Source of the DNA: Planctomycetota bacterium
GTDB taxonomy: Bacteria > Planctomycetota > Phycisphaerae > Phycisphaerales > UBA1924
Direction: 5' to 3'
NCBI GenBank assembly: GCA_013285505.1
Contig: CP053450.1
Location: 3,270,796 to 3,334,795 of the forward strand
DNA length: 64,000 nucleotides
The notes beneath the pieces were generated by a model. The model made no database searches, had not been told where the DNA came from, and worked only from the letters and a program-made list of their open reading frames with translations. Position 1 is the first letter of the stretch, and each line of letters starts with the position of its first letter. Shown in pieces: positions 46,104 to 56,028 of this stretch. The position numbers were made by a program, and so were the translations under genes.

Positions 46104-46595
46104 ATGGTTCGTCTCCGTCTCCAGCGTTTTGGTCGCCGCAACCGGCCCTTCTACCGTCTCAACGCCATCGAGAAGCGCAACCGCCGCAACGGCAAGGTCC
46201 TCGAGCAGCTCGGCTGGTACGACCCGGTCGCGGCCGACCCCGAGAAGCAGCTCAAGCTCGAGGGCGAGCGGATCACGCACTGGCTGAGCCAGGGCGCCCA
46301 GCCCAGCGAGACGGTCGCCGACCTGCTCGCCAAGAACGACCTGCTGCCCCCGAACATGAAGACTAAGTGGGAAGCCGACCGCAAGAAGGCCAGCGACCGC
46401 ACGGCCGCGATCCGCGCCGCCAAGGAGGCCGAGAAGGCCGCCGCGGAGAAGGCCGCGAAGGAAGCCGCCGAGGCCAAGGCCAAGGAAGAGGCTGAGAAGG
46501 CCGCCGCCGCTGCAGCCGAGAAGGCCGCCGAAGAGAAGGCCGCCGCCGAAGCTGCGAAGGCAGCCGAAGAGACCCCGGCCGCCGAAGGCGAGTAA
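46104..46595 (+). CDS. rpsP: 30S ribosomal protein S16 with long charged tail
   Basis: A 163-residue protein. Residues 1-85 are a normal S16 (MVRLRLQRFGRRNRPFYRLN, then GKVLEQLGWYDP, ITHWLSQGAQPSETV), which normally makes up almost the whole protein of 80-90 residues. From about residue 90 on it consists nearly only of Ala, Lys and Glu in heptad-like order, predicted as one long helix, ending in ETPAAEGE. S16 binds 16S rRNA during 30S assembly. AAGGAAG precedes the ATG by 8 bases. trmD, its usual operon partner, lies 5 kb away. Confidence 0.95.
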   Translation: MVRLRLQRFGRRNRPFYRLNAIEKRNRRNGKVLEQLGWYDPVAADPEKQLKLEGERITHWLSQGAQPSETVADLLAKNDLLPPNMKTKWEADRKKASDRTAAIRAAKEAEKAAAEKAAKEAAEAKAKEEAEKAAAAAAEKAAEEKAAAEAAKAAEETPAAEGE

Positions 46596-46630
46596 GCCGC
46601 CACCGGCCACCCACATCCCGGATCACTCCG

Positions 46631-46663
46631 CACGCCCGGCCCTGTGCCGGGCGTGTGTCTTTT
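46631..46663 (+). terminator. rho-independent terminator
   Basis: CACGCCCGGC and GCCGGGCGTG pair over ten bases around CCTGT and are followed by TGTCTTTT. It ends the rpsP transcript. From here to 46971 (308 bases) I see no gene. Confidence 0.85.
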
Positions 46664-46971
46664 GTGAGTGCCACAGTGGGCGGCGACCCGGTGTTGCTTG
46701 CTCCGTGCGTCTCTGCTCAACGCAGGCTCTTTCGGGCGACACGCGCCGCGTCTAATTCCGCACATCAGGGTCCTTCAGAACAACCCCACGCTCGTCGTCA
46801 TGCACGATCCGGCTCCAGCCCGACGGCGACGCGGTGCGGGGAACTCACCCAAACCACCAGCCCCGCAACTCGCCTTCAGATTGTCGCGACAGACTGCTAC
46901 GCTGAGTACTTCCCGCCGCGGCACCTCCGTCGCGCATCACGTTTGATGGCCTTTGTTCTGGAGCCCGAACC

Positions 46972-49900
46972 ATGCCCGCCAAAGCGACTCCCGACCACCG
47001 CACCCTCGTCGAAAGCCTCGAACCACGCGTCCTGCTCTCGACGCTGACCGTCACCACTTCCAACGACTCCGGCACCGGCTCGCTCCGCCAGGCCATCACC
47101 GACGCCAACAACGCGCCGGGGGCCGACATCATCGAGTTCGACCCGTCGCTCGAAGGCTCGACGATCGCGCTGACCTCCGGCCAGCTCGCCATCACCGACG
47201 CGCTCGAGATCCGCGGCACCGATTCTGAGGGCACGCCCCTGGGCATCACGATCTCCGCCGACTACGACTTCCGGCACTTCGACATCGACGACGCGGAGGA
47301 GGCAGACATCGAGGTCACTATCTCGGATCTGACCATCACCGAAGGCAGAAGCGCGATCCTGAACAACGAGAACCTCACCCTCGAACGCGTCATCATCAGT
47401 TCGAACTCCAACGGAGGTTCTTCGTTCAGCAACGGCGCGATAGTCAGCAGCGGACCGCTGGCCATCCGTGACTCAGAATTCATCAGCAACAACAGCGACG
47501 GCTATGGCGGGGCGATCGTCTCCAGCGACGGCATGCTGATCATCGAGGACTCGACGTTCACCAACAACAGCAGCGCCGATCAGGGCGGAGCAATCTACCT
47601 CTACCCGGGCTCCGATGCCACCATCTCCGGCACGACCTTCGAGGCGAACACCGCAAACGGCTCCGTGGGCGACGGAGGGGCGATCGGGCTGGTCTCGAGC
47701 ACGTTGGTCGTGAATGACTCGATCTTCTCGCAGAACACCGCCGATAGCCACGGCGGGGCGATCAGCGCCAAGACCGGCAGCACGGTCACGATCGCTGACT
47801 CCACCATCGAGAACAACACCGCCACCAACGACGGCGGCGCGCTCTACACCGACGACGGCACCATCACTATCGAGGGCTCGACAGTCTCGGGCAACAACGC
47901 CACCAACGGCGGCGGCGTTTACAACTTCGCGGGCACCCTGTCGGTGACAGACTCCACCGTCGCAGGCAACGTCGCCTCCGCTTCCGGCGGCGGCCTCTAC
48001 GCCGACTTCGACGCCGACCTGATCCTCCTCCGCGTGACCGTCTCCGGCAACGCGTCCGGCGGTGCTGCGGGCGGCATCTACACCTCGGGCGGGCTCACGA
48101 TGACCGAGAGCACCGTCACCAACAACGCCGCGGACTCGAGCGGCGCAGGCATCCGCGCCATCGGCCCGAACCCGGTCTCCATCGTCAGCTCCACGATCTC
48201 CGACAACACCAGCGACTCCTACGGCGGGGGCCTTGTGCTCTACGGCACCATGAGTATCGAGATCGCCGGCTCGACGTTCGACAACAACACCGCCGACGAT
48301 TTCGGCGGCGGCGTGTCCATCCGCAACAACGACGGCGCCGAGTTCTCCATCACCGGCTCAACCTTCAACGGCAATTTCGCCGTCACCAGCGGCGGCGGGC
48401 TGGACGTCACGTCAAACGTCGTCCTCACCATCACCGACTCGTTCTTCACCGACAACTTCGTCGGAGATCCGGGGCCCGGCATCGGCGGCGGGATCCAGTT
48501 CACCCAGGGCACGCTCACCATCACCAACTCCACCATCTCCGGCAACGAATCCTGGGGCGACGGCGGCGGCATCTATTCCACCGGCAACCTGAACATCTCC
48601 GACTCGGACATCACCGACAACTTCTCGTACGAGTCGGGTGGCGGCGTGATGTTCAGCGGCGCGACGCTCTCCATCGCCGACTCCACGATCAGCGGGAATA
48701 CCGCGCAGTCGGGCGGGGGCGGGCTCAACGCACGAGGCAACCTCGAGCACCAGATCGACCGGACCACGATCGCGTCCAACACCGCCGCGTACGGCGGCGG
48801 GATCAGGCTCGGCACAGACGGGCTCGGGAACGTCCCGTTCAGGCTCAACTACTCCACCGTCTCCGGCAACACCGCGGGCGCTCGCGGCGGCGGGATCTAC
48901 TACGACTATGGTGCCCTCTCGATGAGCAACAGCACCATCTCCAGCAACACCGCCGCGGACACCGGCGGCGGCATATCGCAGCACCACGCCGCCGGCCAGG
49001 GCACGTTCGCCAACTCCACCATCGCCTTCAACACGGTCACCAATAAGGACGGCCAGGGCGGCGGCATCTTCATCGGCGGCAACGGGTTCACGCTCACCAG
49101 CACCATCGTCGCGAGCAACACCCACGACTTCGGCGACAGCACCCCCGACGACATTACCACCGAGTTTGAGAACTACACCGTTGACCCCGACTCCTCCTTC
49201 AACCTCATCGGCGACGCCAACGCCGGCGGCGGCCTGACCGACGGTGAGAACAACAACATCGTCGGTGCCGACCCCTTGCTCGAGCCTCTCGCCGACAACG
49301 GCGGCCCCACCCTCACCCACGCGATCCCGCAGAACAGCCCCGCGGTGGACGCCGGCGCTGCCTTCTCCGCGGACGAGACCGACCAGCGCGGCAGCCCGTT
49401 CGACCGCTTCGTCGGCGACGACCCCGACATCGGCGCCTTCGAGTGGGCTCCCTTCTTCCTCCAGGCCTCGACGGCAGCGCCACCAGCACCACCTCGCTGG
49501 CCGACGGCACGCTCCTCTCAGTCACCCGCAACACCCGCGGCAAGCTCATCGTCTTCACCGGCAGCGGCACCGAGTGGACCGCGCTCCGCTTCGAGGACCA
49601 CACCAACGCCCCCGACCCCACCGGCGACCCCATCATCTGGACCGACCCCAACGACGGCCTCGCCTACATCGCCGCGCCGAGCGACGGCGGGTTCCTGCTC
49701 TTCCGCCGCGCGAGCAACGGCACCTGGAGCTACCGCGACCTCGCCGCCGAGACCGCCAGCACCGACGACGCCCCCGTCGGCACCCTCGCCTACTTCATCA
49801 CCCGCCCCAACTCCGGCACGCCGCTGGTCACCATCACCGGCATAAATGACGCCGGAGAGATCGTCGCCTACGAGCAGACCTCCGCCTCCGGCGCCGCCCA

Positions 49901-50603
49901 GGCCAGCTGGAGCCTCCACAACATCTCCGACGACCTGGCCTCGCAGAGCATGACCACCCCGGCCTTCACCAAGATCGTCACCTACGTGACCAGCTGGAAC
50001 CAGTGGACCCTCGCCGGCCTCGACGCAGACGGCAACGTCCAGGGCGTCTGGGTCAACGTCGCCACCTTCACCACCTGGCGCGTCGACAACCTCTCCACCA
50101 TCACCGGCGCCGACCCGCTCGAGGGCGAACTCGACGTCACCCTCACCCCGTGGGGCGGCATCCGCTTCGCCGGGGCCGACGACGACGGCAACCTCGTCGC
50201 CACGTGGTGGAACCCCGGCCGCGGCCCGGGCAACTGGAGCCAGACCGACCTGACCGCGCAGATCACCGAGGCCGCGCCCACGCTGGTCCCGGGCCAACTC
50301 ACCGCGTGGTTCATCTCGGACAGCAACATGATCAGCTACGCCGGCTACGACGCCAACGGCGACATCATCTCGCTCTACTGGGAACCCAGCGACGGCGCGG
50401 TCTGGAACGCCGACAACCTCACCGAAGACCTCGACAACCGCGACAGCAGACCGACCGGCAGCATCACCGCGCACGTCTCCAGCACCGGCGAGGCGGGCAT
50501 CTACGGCGCGGCAGACTCAGGAGACGTTGTGCGGCTCTGGGCAGAGCCGGGATCCCAGGAGTTCATGCTCGACGTCCTCTCGGATCTCGCCGCCAGGGTG
50601 TAA
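46972..50603 (+). CDS. LEPR-xLL surface protein with parallel beta-helix repeats (one frameshift)
   Basis: About 1210 residues. There is no classic signal peptide; instead the N-terminus has SLEPRVLLS (residues 14-22), the LEPR-xLL motif of planctomycete surface proteins. A long right-handed beta-helix region follows (about residues 25-800) made of units like ITDSTISGNTAxxxGGGI. A choice-of-anchor Q-like block (NGGPTLTHAIPQNSPAVDAG) leads to DIGAFEWAPFF. The frame then changes at 49461-49466 and continues as a beta-rich C-terminal region of about 380 residues with recurrent GxDxDGN segments, perhaps a propeller. It is probably a secreted adhesin or matrix protein. The repeats may also hide collapsed copies. 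Confidence 0.8.
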
Positions 50604-50610
50604 GCCGGCC

Positions 50611-51015
50611 TCACACCGCGCCGATCACCCGCGCCACCTGCAGCGTGTCGGCGTACTGCTGGAACCGGACGACCTTGCCGTCCTCCACGCGCCACACGTG
50701 CACGAGCTGCGTCCGCTGCGAGCGCCCGGTGGCCTTGTACGTCCCCACGTAGTGCCCGAGCACCACCACCGTGTCGCCGGCGTCGAGGATCTCCCCCACC
50801 TCGACCCCGAAGCCGTCCCACTCGCCGCCACACCGGGCGAAGACACCCTCGAGCACCGCCGAGGGGCCGACGTACGGGTTGCCGTCGGCGTAGGGGAAGT
50901 TGTCCGCCTCGTTCCACACGATCTCGGGGTGCATGCTCGCCAGCACCGTGGGCATATCGCCCTTACCGAACGCCTCGTAGATACCGCGGACCACACCAAC
51001 ATTCGCTTCAGACAT
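50611..51015 (-). CDS. SnoaL-like (NTF2 fold) protein
   Basis: A 134-residue protein. EANVGVVRGIYEAFGKGDMP opens the first helices, MHPEIVWNEADNFPYADGNPY is the family's core strand and loop, and DTVVVLGHYVGTYKATGR and VHVWRVEDGKVVRFQQYADT give the later sheet. SnoaL-like proteins are small enzymes or ligand binders, and no specific reaction can be assigned. MSEAN is chosen as start (an ATG six bases upstream is possible; GAAGGGA lies just ahead). It ends seven bases from the stop of the beta-helix protein, convergent. Confidence 0.8.
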   Translation of the reverse strand: MSEANVGVVRGIYEAFGKGDMPTVLASMHPEIVWNEADNFPYADGNPYVGPSAVLEGVFARCGGEWDGFGVEVGEILDAGDTVVVLGHYVGTYKATGRSQRTQLVHVWRVEDGKVVRFQQYADTLQVARVIGAV

Positions 51016-51065
51016 GCACATCGTCCCTTCGTCACTTCCGTCCGACCGAATCCCCGCCGGTCAGG

Positions 51066-51534
51066 TTACCACTTGTAGTCTTCACCATAGTCGATGAGAC
51101 ATTCCTCGCCCGCCTCGATTGTGCGGAACGCGGTGAAGATCACCTGATCGTTCCGGGTGTCGGTGCGCCAGCGCAGGTTCGAATACACCGCGTCGCCGTC
51201 CGCGGCGTCGGCGGGGCGCGTCCGGGGCGTGGTTCAAGAGCGACGCCTCGCCCAGCGCCAGCGCCCGCCCGTCACCGTCCTTCGGCCACTCGAAGCAGTA
51301 GCGGGCGATCAGATCGTCGTCCCGCACCTCGCCCTCGCCCAGCGGGAGCGCCGGATTCACGATCACAACCTCACCCTTGCGTATGGTTCGACGGGCGAAG
51401 ACACCCCGCCCGTGAATCGACGACTCCGCGACGCGGATCGTCGAATACTGCGGCGGAGGCTCGTCCGCACCGCCGGGCTCGGCCGCGGAGCTCGCGGCGG
51501 CTCCGGCACGCTCAGGGGAAGTCTTCATGGGCAT
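51066..51534 (-). CDS. SET-domain protein (one frameshift)
   Basis: About 155 residues. Start at ATG 51534 (another at 51528). After a Pro/Ala/Glu-rich arm, STIRVAESSIHGRGVFARRTIRKGEVV is the SET-I opening, SLLNHAPDA the NHxxxPN-like core, and, after a shift at 51211-51216 (one extra base in a four-base run), DAVYSNLRWRTD and ECLIDYGEDYKW the closing motif with the conserved Asp-Tyr. SET proteins transfer methyl groups from SAM to lysines; bacterial members of this short form are known but uncharacterised. It is divergent from trmD. Confidence 0.75.
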
Positions 51535-51638
51535 GATGGTACCTCGGGCCCAAATGCAGTCAATCGTCCGCCCCCGACCGCCCCGGGCAACGCTTGCCCC
51601 CAACCACCCCACCCGCCCGCCTCATACCATGGCCCCTC

Positions 51639-52408
51639 ATGGCACTCCGCTTCGACATCCTCACCACCTTCCCCGAGATGTTCGACCCCGACTCCCCGGC
51701 CGCCCTCGGGCTCTCGATCCCCGCGCGCGCGCCGCCGGCCTCGTCGAGTGGCACGCCCACGACATCCGCGCCCACACCCACAACAAACACCACAAGACCG
51801 ACGACCGCCCCTACGGCGGCGGCCCGGGCATGGTGATGATGGCCCAGCCCGTCTTCGACGCCGTCCACGCCGCCGAAGCCCTCGACGACCGCCCCGCCAC
51901 CCGCGTCCTGCTCACCCCCCAGGGCGTGCCCCTCACCCAGCCCCTCGTCGAAGACCTCGCAACCCGGCCCCGCCTGCTCCTCATCGCCGGGCACTACGAG
52001 GGCCTCGACGAGCGCGTCGTAGAGAAACTCGCCCCGCTCGAGGTCTCGCTCGGCGACTACATCCTCTCCGGCGGCGAGCTCGCGGCCCTCGTCCTCATCG
52101 ACGCGATCACCCGCCTCGTCCCCGGCGTCCTCGGCGACGACACCTCCGCCTCGCAGGACAGCTTCAGCCCCGCCCCCACCAACGACCCCGACGGCTCCCC
52201 CCTGCCCGCCAAGCTCCTCGCCCGCCTCGGCGTCCCGCCCGGCACCCGCCTGCTCGACTGCCCCCACTACACCAAGCCCCGCGTCTGGGAGGGGATGGAG
52301 GTCCCCGAGGTCCTGCTGGGCGGCGACCATCAGGCGGTCGCCGCGTGGCGGCTCGAGCAGATGCTCAAGCGCACCCGCGAGCGGCGGCCGGATTTGCTGG
52401 GCGAGTAA
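51639..52408 (+). CDS. trmD: tRNA (guanine-N1)-methyltransferase (one frameshift)
   Basis: About 256 residues. MALRFDILTTFPEMFDP is the usual start. The frame shifts in a GC run at 51722-51731, rejoining as AAGLVEWHAHDIRAHTHNKH. Then come DDRPYGGGPGMVMMAQPV, LIAGHYEGLDERV (the deep trefoil knot SAM site), EVSLGDYILSGGELAALVLIDAI, and HYTKPRVWEGMEVPEVLLGGDH. It methylates G37 of tRNAs with a CCN-type anticodon neighbour and is essential in many bacteria. It normally lies beside rpsP and rimM; here it is separate and rimM is not seen. Confidence 0.9.
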
Positions 52409-52521
52409 GCTCTCGGGATGTCTCAAGCACACTCGGCGAATATCCCGCCGCAGCGAGCCGACCGCACGCGCCCAACGGATGCCCGCGTTCGTGGTTCGGC
52501 GAAGCTCCGGGAGGACGCCCG

Positions 52522-54129
52522 GTGACGTACACACTGCTGTTGCTGGGTGCGAGCGTCGCCATTCTCGGCGCGTGGCTCCTGCGCCGAGGCGCGGCCGGTC
52601 TCCCTCGGCGTGGAGACGCCCCCCACTGCCGAGCGTGCGAGTTTGACTTGACGGGACTGTGGCCTGCGTCGGCAGACACGACCTCACCCGTTCACCGATG
52701 CCCCGAGTGCGGCAATGACCTGACGCGCCCGCGCGCCGTGGCGCGTGGCCACCGGCGCCGGTCCCTTTGGAAGATGGGACTGGGTCTGGCCTGCTTGCTC
52801 GGTGTCGGCACCCTGTTCCTCGGGCCGCGTGGGTTCGGTCAGGTCAACTGGCTCGCTTTGAAGCCCGACTGGATGTTGCTCTCGCAGGCCCGTTCCGCCG
52901 ATGTGTGGAGCGCGGGTGAAGCCGCGGACGAACTCGCCCGCAGGCACGCGGCCGGGAAACTCCGGCCTCGGCAGCTCCGCGACGCTCTCGACGCGTTTCT
53001 CACCTTCGCCGAAGCGGACGCCCCGAGCGTGGATCGCGAAGCGTGGCAGACGCTCGCCGTCGCGGGGTGGGACGCCGAGCCCGTCTCCGCCGAGCTCATC
53101 GACCGATACCTCCGGGCGACACTCCAGAACTTCTACCGTGTGCAACCGACTATCCGCGAGACCTATCTCGTTCATGAGCCGTTTCCCTTCCCCGATTCCG
53201 ACCGTTCCCTCTACCCGGAAGCGGGTACGTGGGCATGGCACATCCCCGGGCTCCCTGTCGGCATGGCTGCGTATCTGGAGCGGGCCACGCTCGATGGCCA
53301 AACCGTCGAACTCACCGAGACCTGGCACGGGAAGGCATGGGACGGGCCACGAGAGGGATGGGTGGGATGGTGGATACCCCTCAACGGCTCGGTCCCGACG
53401 CTCCTACCGAAGCCGGTGATGGAGCTCCCGGCGCTCTCCCCCGGTGTCGGCCATCACACCCTTGAGCTGACCTGGCGGATCGAGGCCTTCCTGTTGACCG
53501 AGTCGGAATCCGCAGCAGACGCCCACCCCTATCGCGAACCGGACTCGTCGTGGACCACCGGGACCAGCGCTTCCTTCGAGGTCATCGATTCGATGGACGA
53601 CATCGTCAGCATCTTCCGCGCCAAAGACCCCGGCGCCCCGCCACCGCCCGAGTACGAGGGCCCGGACGAAGGGCTGACCCTTCGGGTCGAGTCTGTCAGA
53701 AAGCTCCATCGTGACGGCGACTGGTACGTCTTCGTCGCTGGTAAGCTCAACCGGAAGCCTCCCCCACCGGGAGCGAACTACGCCGTGCTGGCCCGGGTGC
53801 ATCTCGAGATCGACGGCGTGCCGTATCGCGTCGCCGAGTGGCAGGGTGCCTCGGACGTCTTCTTCGATCGCACGAACGCCCCCCCGGTTGGCCAAGGCTC
53901 TGCTGTCAGACCCCGCATGGGGTTCAGACTCAATATCATCGATCTTCCCCGCGCCGACTACGCCGATCTGGTCCTCACCCCCGCGCCCGAATTGTTCATC
54001 CGTCAACCCTGGAGTTTCGGCATCGAGCCTGTCTGGGGCGACCCCATCATCATCCGTGATGTCCCGATTGACTGGTCCGGAGTCCCCCCAACCCCGCCCG
54101 GAACGGAACCCACACCCGCCGACGACTGA
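52522..54129 (+). CDS. membrane protein with zinc ribbon and large exported domain
   Basis: A 535-residue protein from GTG 52522 after GGGAGGA. It starts with a membrane helix (TLLLLGASVAILGAWLLRRG), then the ribbon CRACEFDLTGL...HRCPECGNDL at about residues 38-70, a second membrane helix (MGLGLACLLGVGTLFLGP), and a C-terminal region of about 430 residues, rich in Trp, Asp and Pro. The ribbon matches those at 13133 and 16228, but here it comes before the second helix. Function unknown. It lies 113 bases after trmD and ends about 220 bases before the flagellar operon. Confidence 0.75.
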   Translation: MTYTLLLLGASVAILGAWLLRRGAAGLPRRGDAPHCRACEFDLTGLWPASADTTSPVHRCPECGNDLTRPRAVARGHRRRSLWKMGLGLACLLGVGTLFLGPRGFGQVNWLALKPDWMLLSQARSADVWSAGEAADELARRHAAGKLRPRQLRDALDAFLTFAEADAPSVDREAWQTLAVAGWDAEPVSAELIDRYLRATLQNFYRVQPTIRETYLVHEPFPFPDSDRSLYPEAGTWAWHIPGLPVGMAAYLERATLDGQTVELTETWHGKAWDGPREGWVGWWIPLNGSVPTLLPKPVMELPALSPGVGHHTLELTWRIEAFLLTESESAADAHPYREPDSSWTTGTSASFEVIDSMDDIVSIFRAKDPGAPPPPEYEGPDEGLTLRVESVRKLHRDGDWYVFVAGKLNRKPPPPGANYAVLARVHLEIDGVPYRVAEWQGASDVFFDRTNAPPVGQGSAVRPRMGFRLNIIDLPRADYADLVLTPAPELFIRQPWSFGIEPVWGDPIIIRDVPIDWSGVPPTPPGTEPTPADD

Positions 54130-54296
54130 GTCCCGCCGGCCTCCGGGGAGTCTGGGCGTGGGCACCCCGGCCGCGATTGCGCCACGCGCGGTGAGGCGCA
54201 ATGTCCGCGTCATCCTCTCTCTGCGCATCGCGCGGTTCCTGCGCTTACGGCCCGGGATCGGCAACCCCGCCCGCCGGTTTGCCCGCGCCCTCCCGC

Positions 54297-54311
54297 TGGC
54301 ACGCCGATTGA
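54297..54311 (+). promoter_or_regulatory. possible sigma-54 promoter for the flagellar operon
   Basis: TGGCACG, four bases, TTGA: this matches the -24 element of sigma-54 promoters perfectly, but the -12 element reads TTGAG rather than TTGCW. It lies 42 bases before the flgF ATG, a sensible distance. The missing C at -12 makes it doubtful. Confidence 0.25.
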
Positions 54312-54352
54312 GAGTGCCCTTCCGGACCGCTGCCGGTCCGCACGAGCGCACC

Positions 54353-55132
54353 ATGAACTACGGCCTGTACATCTCCGCCTCCGGCGCACTCAACGCGGTC
54401 CACCGCCAGGACCTCTATTCGAGCAATCTGGCCAACCTCAACACCGTCGGGTTCAAGCCGGACATCGCCACCACCCGCCAGCGTGACGCCGCCCGGATCG
54501 AGGACGACCTCGGCTACCTCCCCTCCAACACCATGCTCGAGCGCCTCGGCGCCGGCGTCATGGCCGCCCCGACCCGCACCGACTTCTCCCAGGGCGTCAT
54601 CCGCTCCACCGACAACGATCTCGACCTGGCGATCCGCGGCGACGGGTTCTTCACCCTCATCGCCGAGCAGGACACCAGCGGCAACCGCCTCCGGCTCAGC
54701 CGCGACGGCCGCTTCGCCCTCGATGGCGGCGGCCGCCTGGTCTCGGCGACCACCGGCATGCCCGTCGCCGGCACGAACGGCCAGCCCATCCGCCTGACCA
54801 ACGACGGCCCGGTCACCGTCAAGCCCGACGGGTCGATCATCCAGAACGGCGAGACCGTCGCCTCGCTCAGCCTGACCTCCATACCCAACCGGAGCTCGCT
54901 GCAGAAGGGGCCCGACGGCCTCTTCGTCGCCAACCAGGCCCAGATGGCCAACCGCCGCCAGGCCGACGGTCACGTCGAGCAGCACGCCGTTGAGGAGGCC
55001 GCCGTCAACGAGATCGACGCCCTCATGGCCATCGAGTCCGCCTCGCGGGATGCGCAGGCGAACCTCGGCATGATCAGTTACCACGACCGCCTGCTCGATC
55101 AGGCCATCAACCGCTTCGCCCGCGTGGGCTAG
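54353..55132 (+). CDS. flgF: flagellar basal-body rod protein FlgF-like
   Basis: A 259-residue protein. The N-terminus (GLYISASGALNAVHRQDLYS, then NLANLNTVGFK) is the conserved rod/hook family helix, DLDLAIRGDGFFTL is the shared core strand, and the C-terminal helix EIDALMAIESASRDAQANLG pairs with it in assembled rods. It is shorter and less FlgG-like than its downstream neighbour, so FlgF is the best assignment. It is the first gene of a nine-gene run on the plus strand. Confidence 0.85.
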   Translation: MNYGLYISASGALNAVHRQDLYSSNLANLNTVGFKPDIATTRQRDAARIEDDLGYLPSNTMLERLGAGVMAAPTRTDFSQGVIRSTDNDLDLAIRGDGFFTLIAEQDTSGNRLRLSRDGRFALDGGGRLVSATTGMPVAGTNGQPIRLTNDGPVTVKPDGSIIQNGETVASLSLTSIPNRSSLQKGPDGLFVANQAQMANRRQADGHVEQHAVEEAAVNEIDALMAIESASRDAQANLGMISYHDRLLDQAINRFARVG

Positions 55133-55186
55133 CCGCCTCAGTCCGTTGAGCACCAGACCCCCTCCCGCGCACGAGGATCCCCGCCC

Positions 55187-55996
55187 ATGGCTGTCATCGC
55201 CCTCCAGTCCGCCGCGTCCGGCCTCAGCGCCCTCAACACCCAGCTCGACGTGACGGCAAACAACCTGGCCAACATCAACACCCCCGGCTTCAAGCACAGC
55301 CGCGCCAACTTCCAGGACCTGATGTACGTCGAGCGGGCCCAGCCCGGCGTCGAGAACGCCCACGGCGACCAGCGCCCCACCGGCCTCTATGTCGGGTTGG
55401 GCGTCAAAGTCTCGGGCACGCAGGTGGGCTTCGGACAGGGCGCCCCCCTCTCCACCGAACGCCCTCTCGACATGATGATCGAGGGCCTCGGGTTCTTCAA
55501 GGTCTCGGTGCAGGACTCGATCGGGGCCGACGGCTTCGCCTACACCCGGGCCGGGAATTTCTCGCTCAACTCCGACGGCGAGCTCGTTCTGGCCAACGAC
55601 CAGGGCCGCCGACTCGAGCCGCTCATCACGCTGCCCGAGAGCGCCCGAGACATCACGATCTCCCCCGACGGCACCGTCTTCTACTCCGAATCGGGGTCCA
55701 CCGAGCCCATCGAAGCCGGCCAGATCGAGATCAGCACCTTCGTGAACCCCGCCGGGCTCAAGCAGGTCGGCGAGAACCTCTTCGCCGAGACCGCCGCGAG
55801 CGGGCCCGCCCTCGACGGCATCGCCGGCGAGGAGAACCGCGGCTCCATCCTGCAGGGCTCGCTGGAGAGTTCCAACGTCGATCCCACCCGCGAGCTCATC
55901 GAGATGATCCGCACTCAGCGGGCCTTCGAGCTCAACAGCAACTCCATCCGGGCCGCCGACGAGACACTCCGCTCGGTCGCCCAGCTCCGGCGATAA
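55187..55996 (+). CDS. flgG: flagellar basal-body distal rod protein FlgG
   Basis: A 269-residue intact protein. ALQSAASGLSALNTQLDVTA and NNLANINTPGFK at the N-terminus, GLGVKVSGTQVGFGQG and DMMIEGLGFFKV in the core, and ENRGSILQGSLESSNVDPTR with MIRTQRAFELNSNSIRAADE at the C-terminus are the standard FlgG signatures. It builds the distal rod that crosses the periplasm. 54 bases separate it from flgF; ATG follows a purine-rich ACGAGGAT. Confidence 0.95.
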   Translation: MAVIALQSAASGLSALNTQLDVTANNLANINTPGFKHSRANFQDLMYVERAQPGVENAHGDQRPTGLYVGLGVKVSGTQVGFGQGAPLSTERPLDMMIEGLGFFKVSVQDSIGADGFAYTRAGNFSLNSDGELVLANDQGRRLEPLITLPESARDITISPDGTVFYSESGSTEPIEAGQIEISTFVNPAGLKQVGENLFAETAASGPALDGIAGEENRGSILQGSLESSNVDPTRELIEMIRTQRAFELNSNSIRAADETLRSVAQLRR

Positions 55997-56028
55997 CGCC
56001 TCGCCCCCACTGACCGGAGGTCGGTGAC

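Noticed and set aside
51157..52521. Upstream extension of the gene at 52522
   Set aside because: It overlaps trmD and the SET gene in other frames and is Pro/Arg-rich nonsense. GTG 52522 has a ribosome-binding site and a membrane helix right after it.
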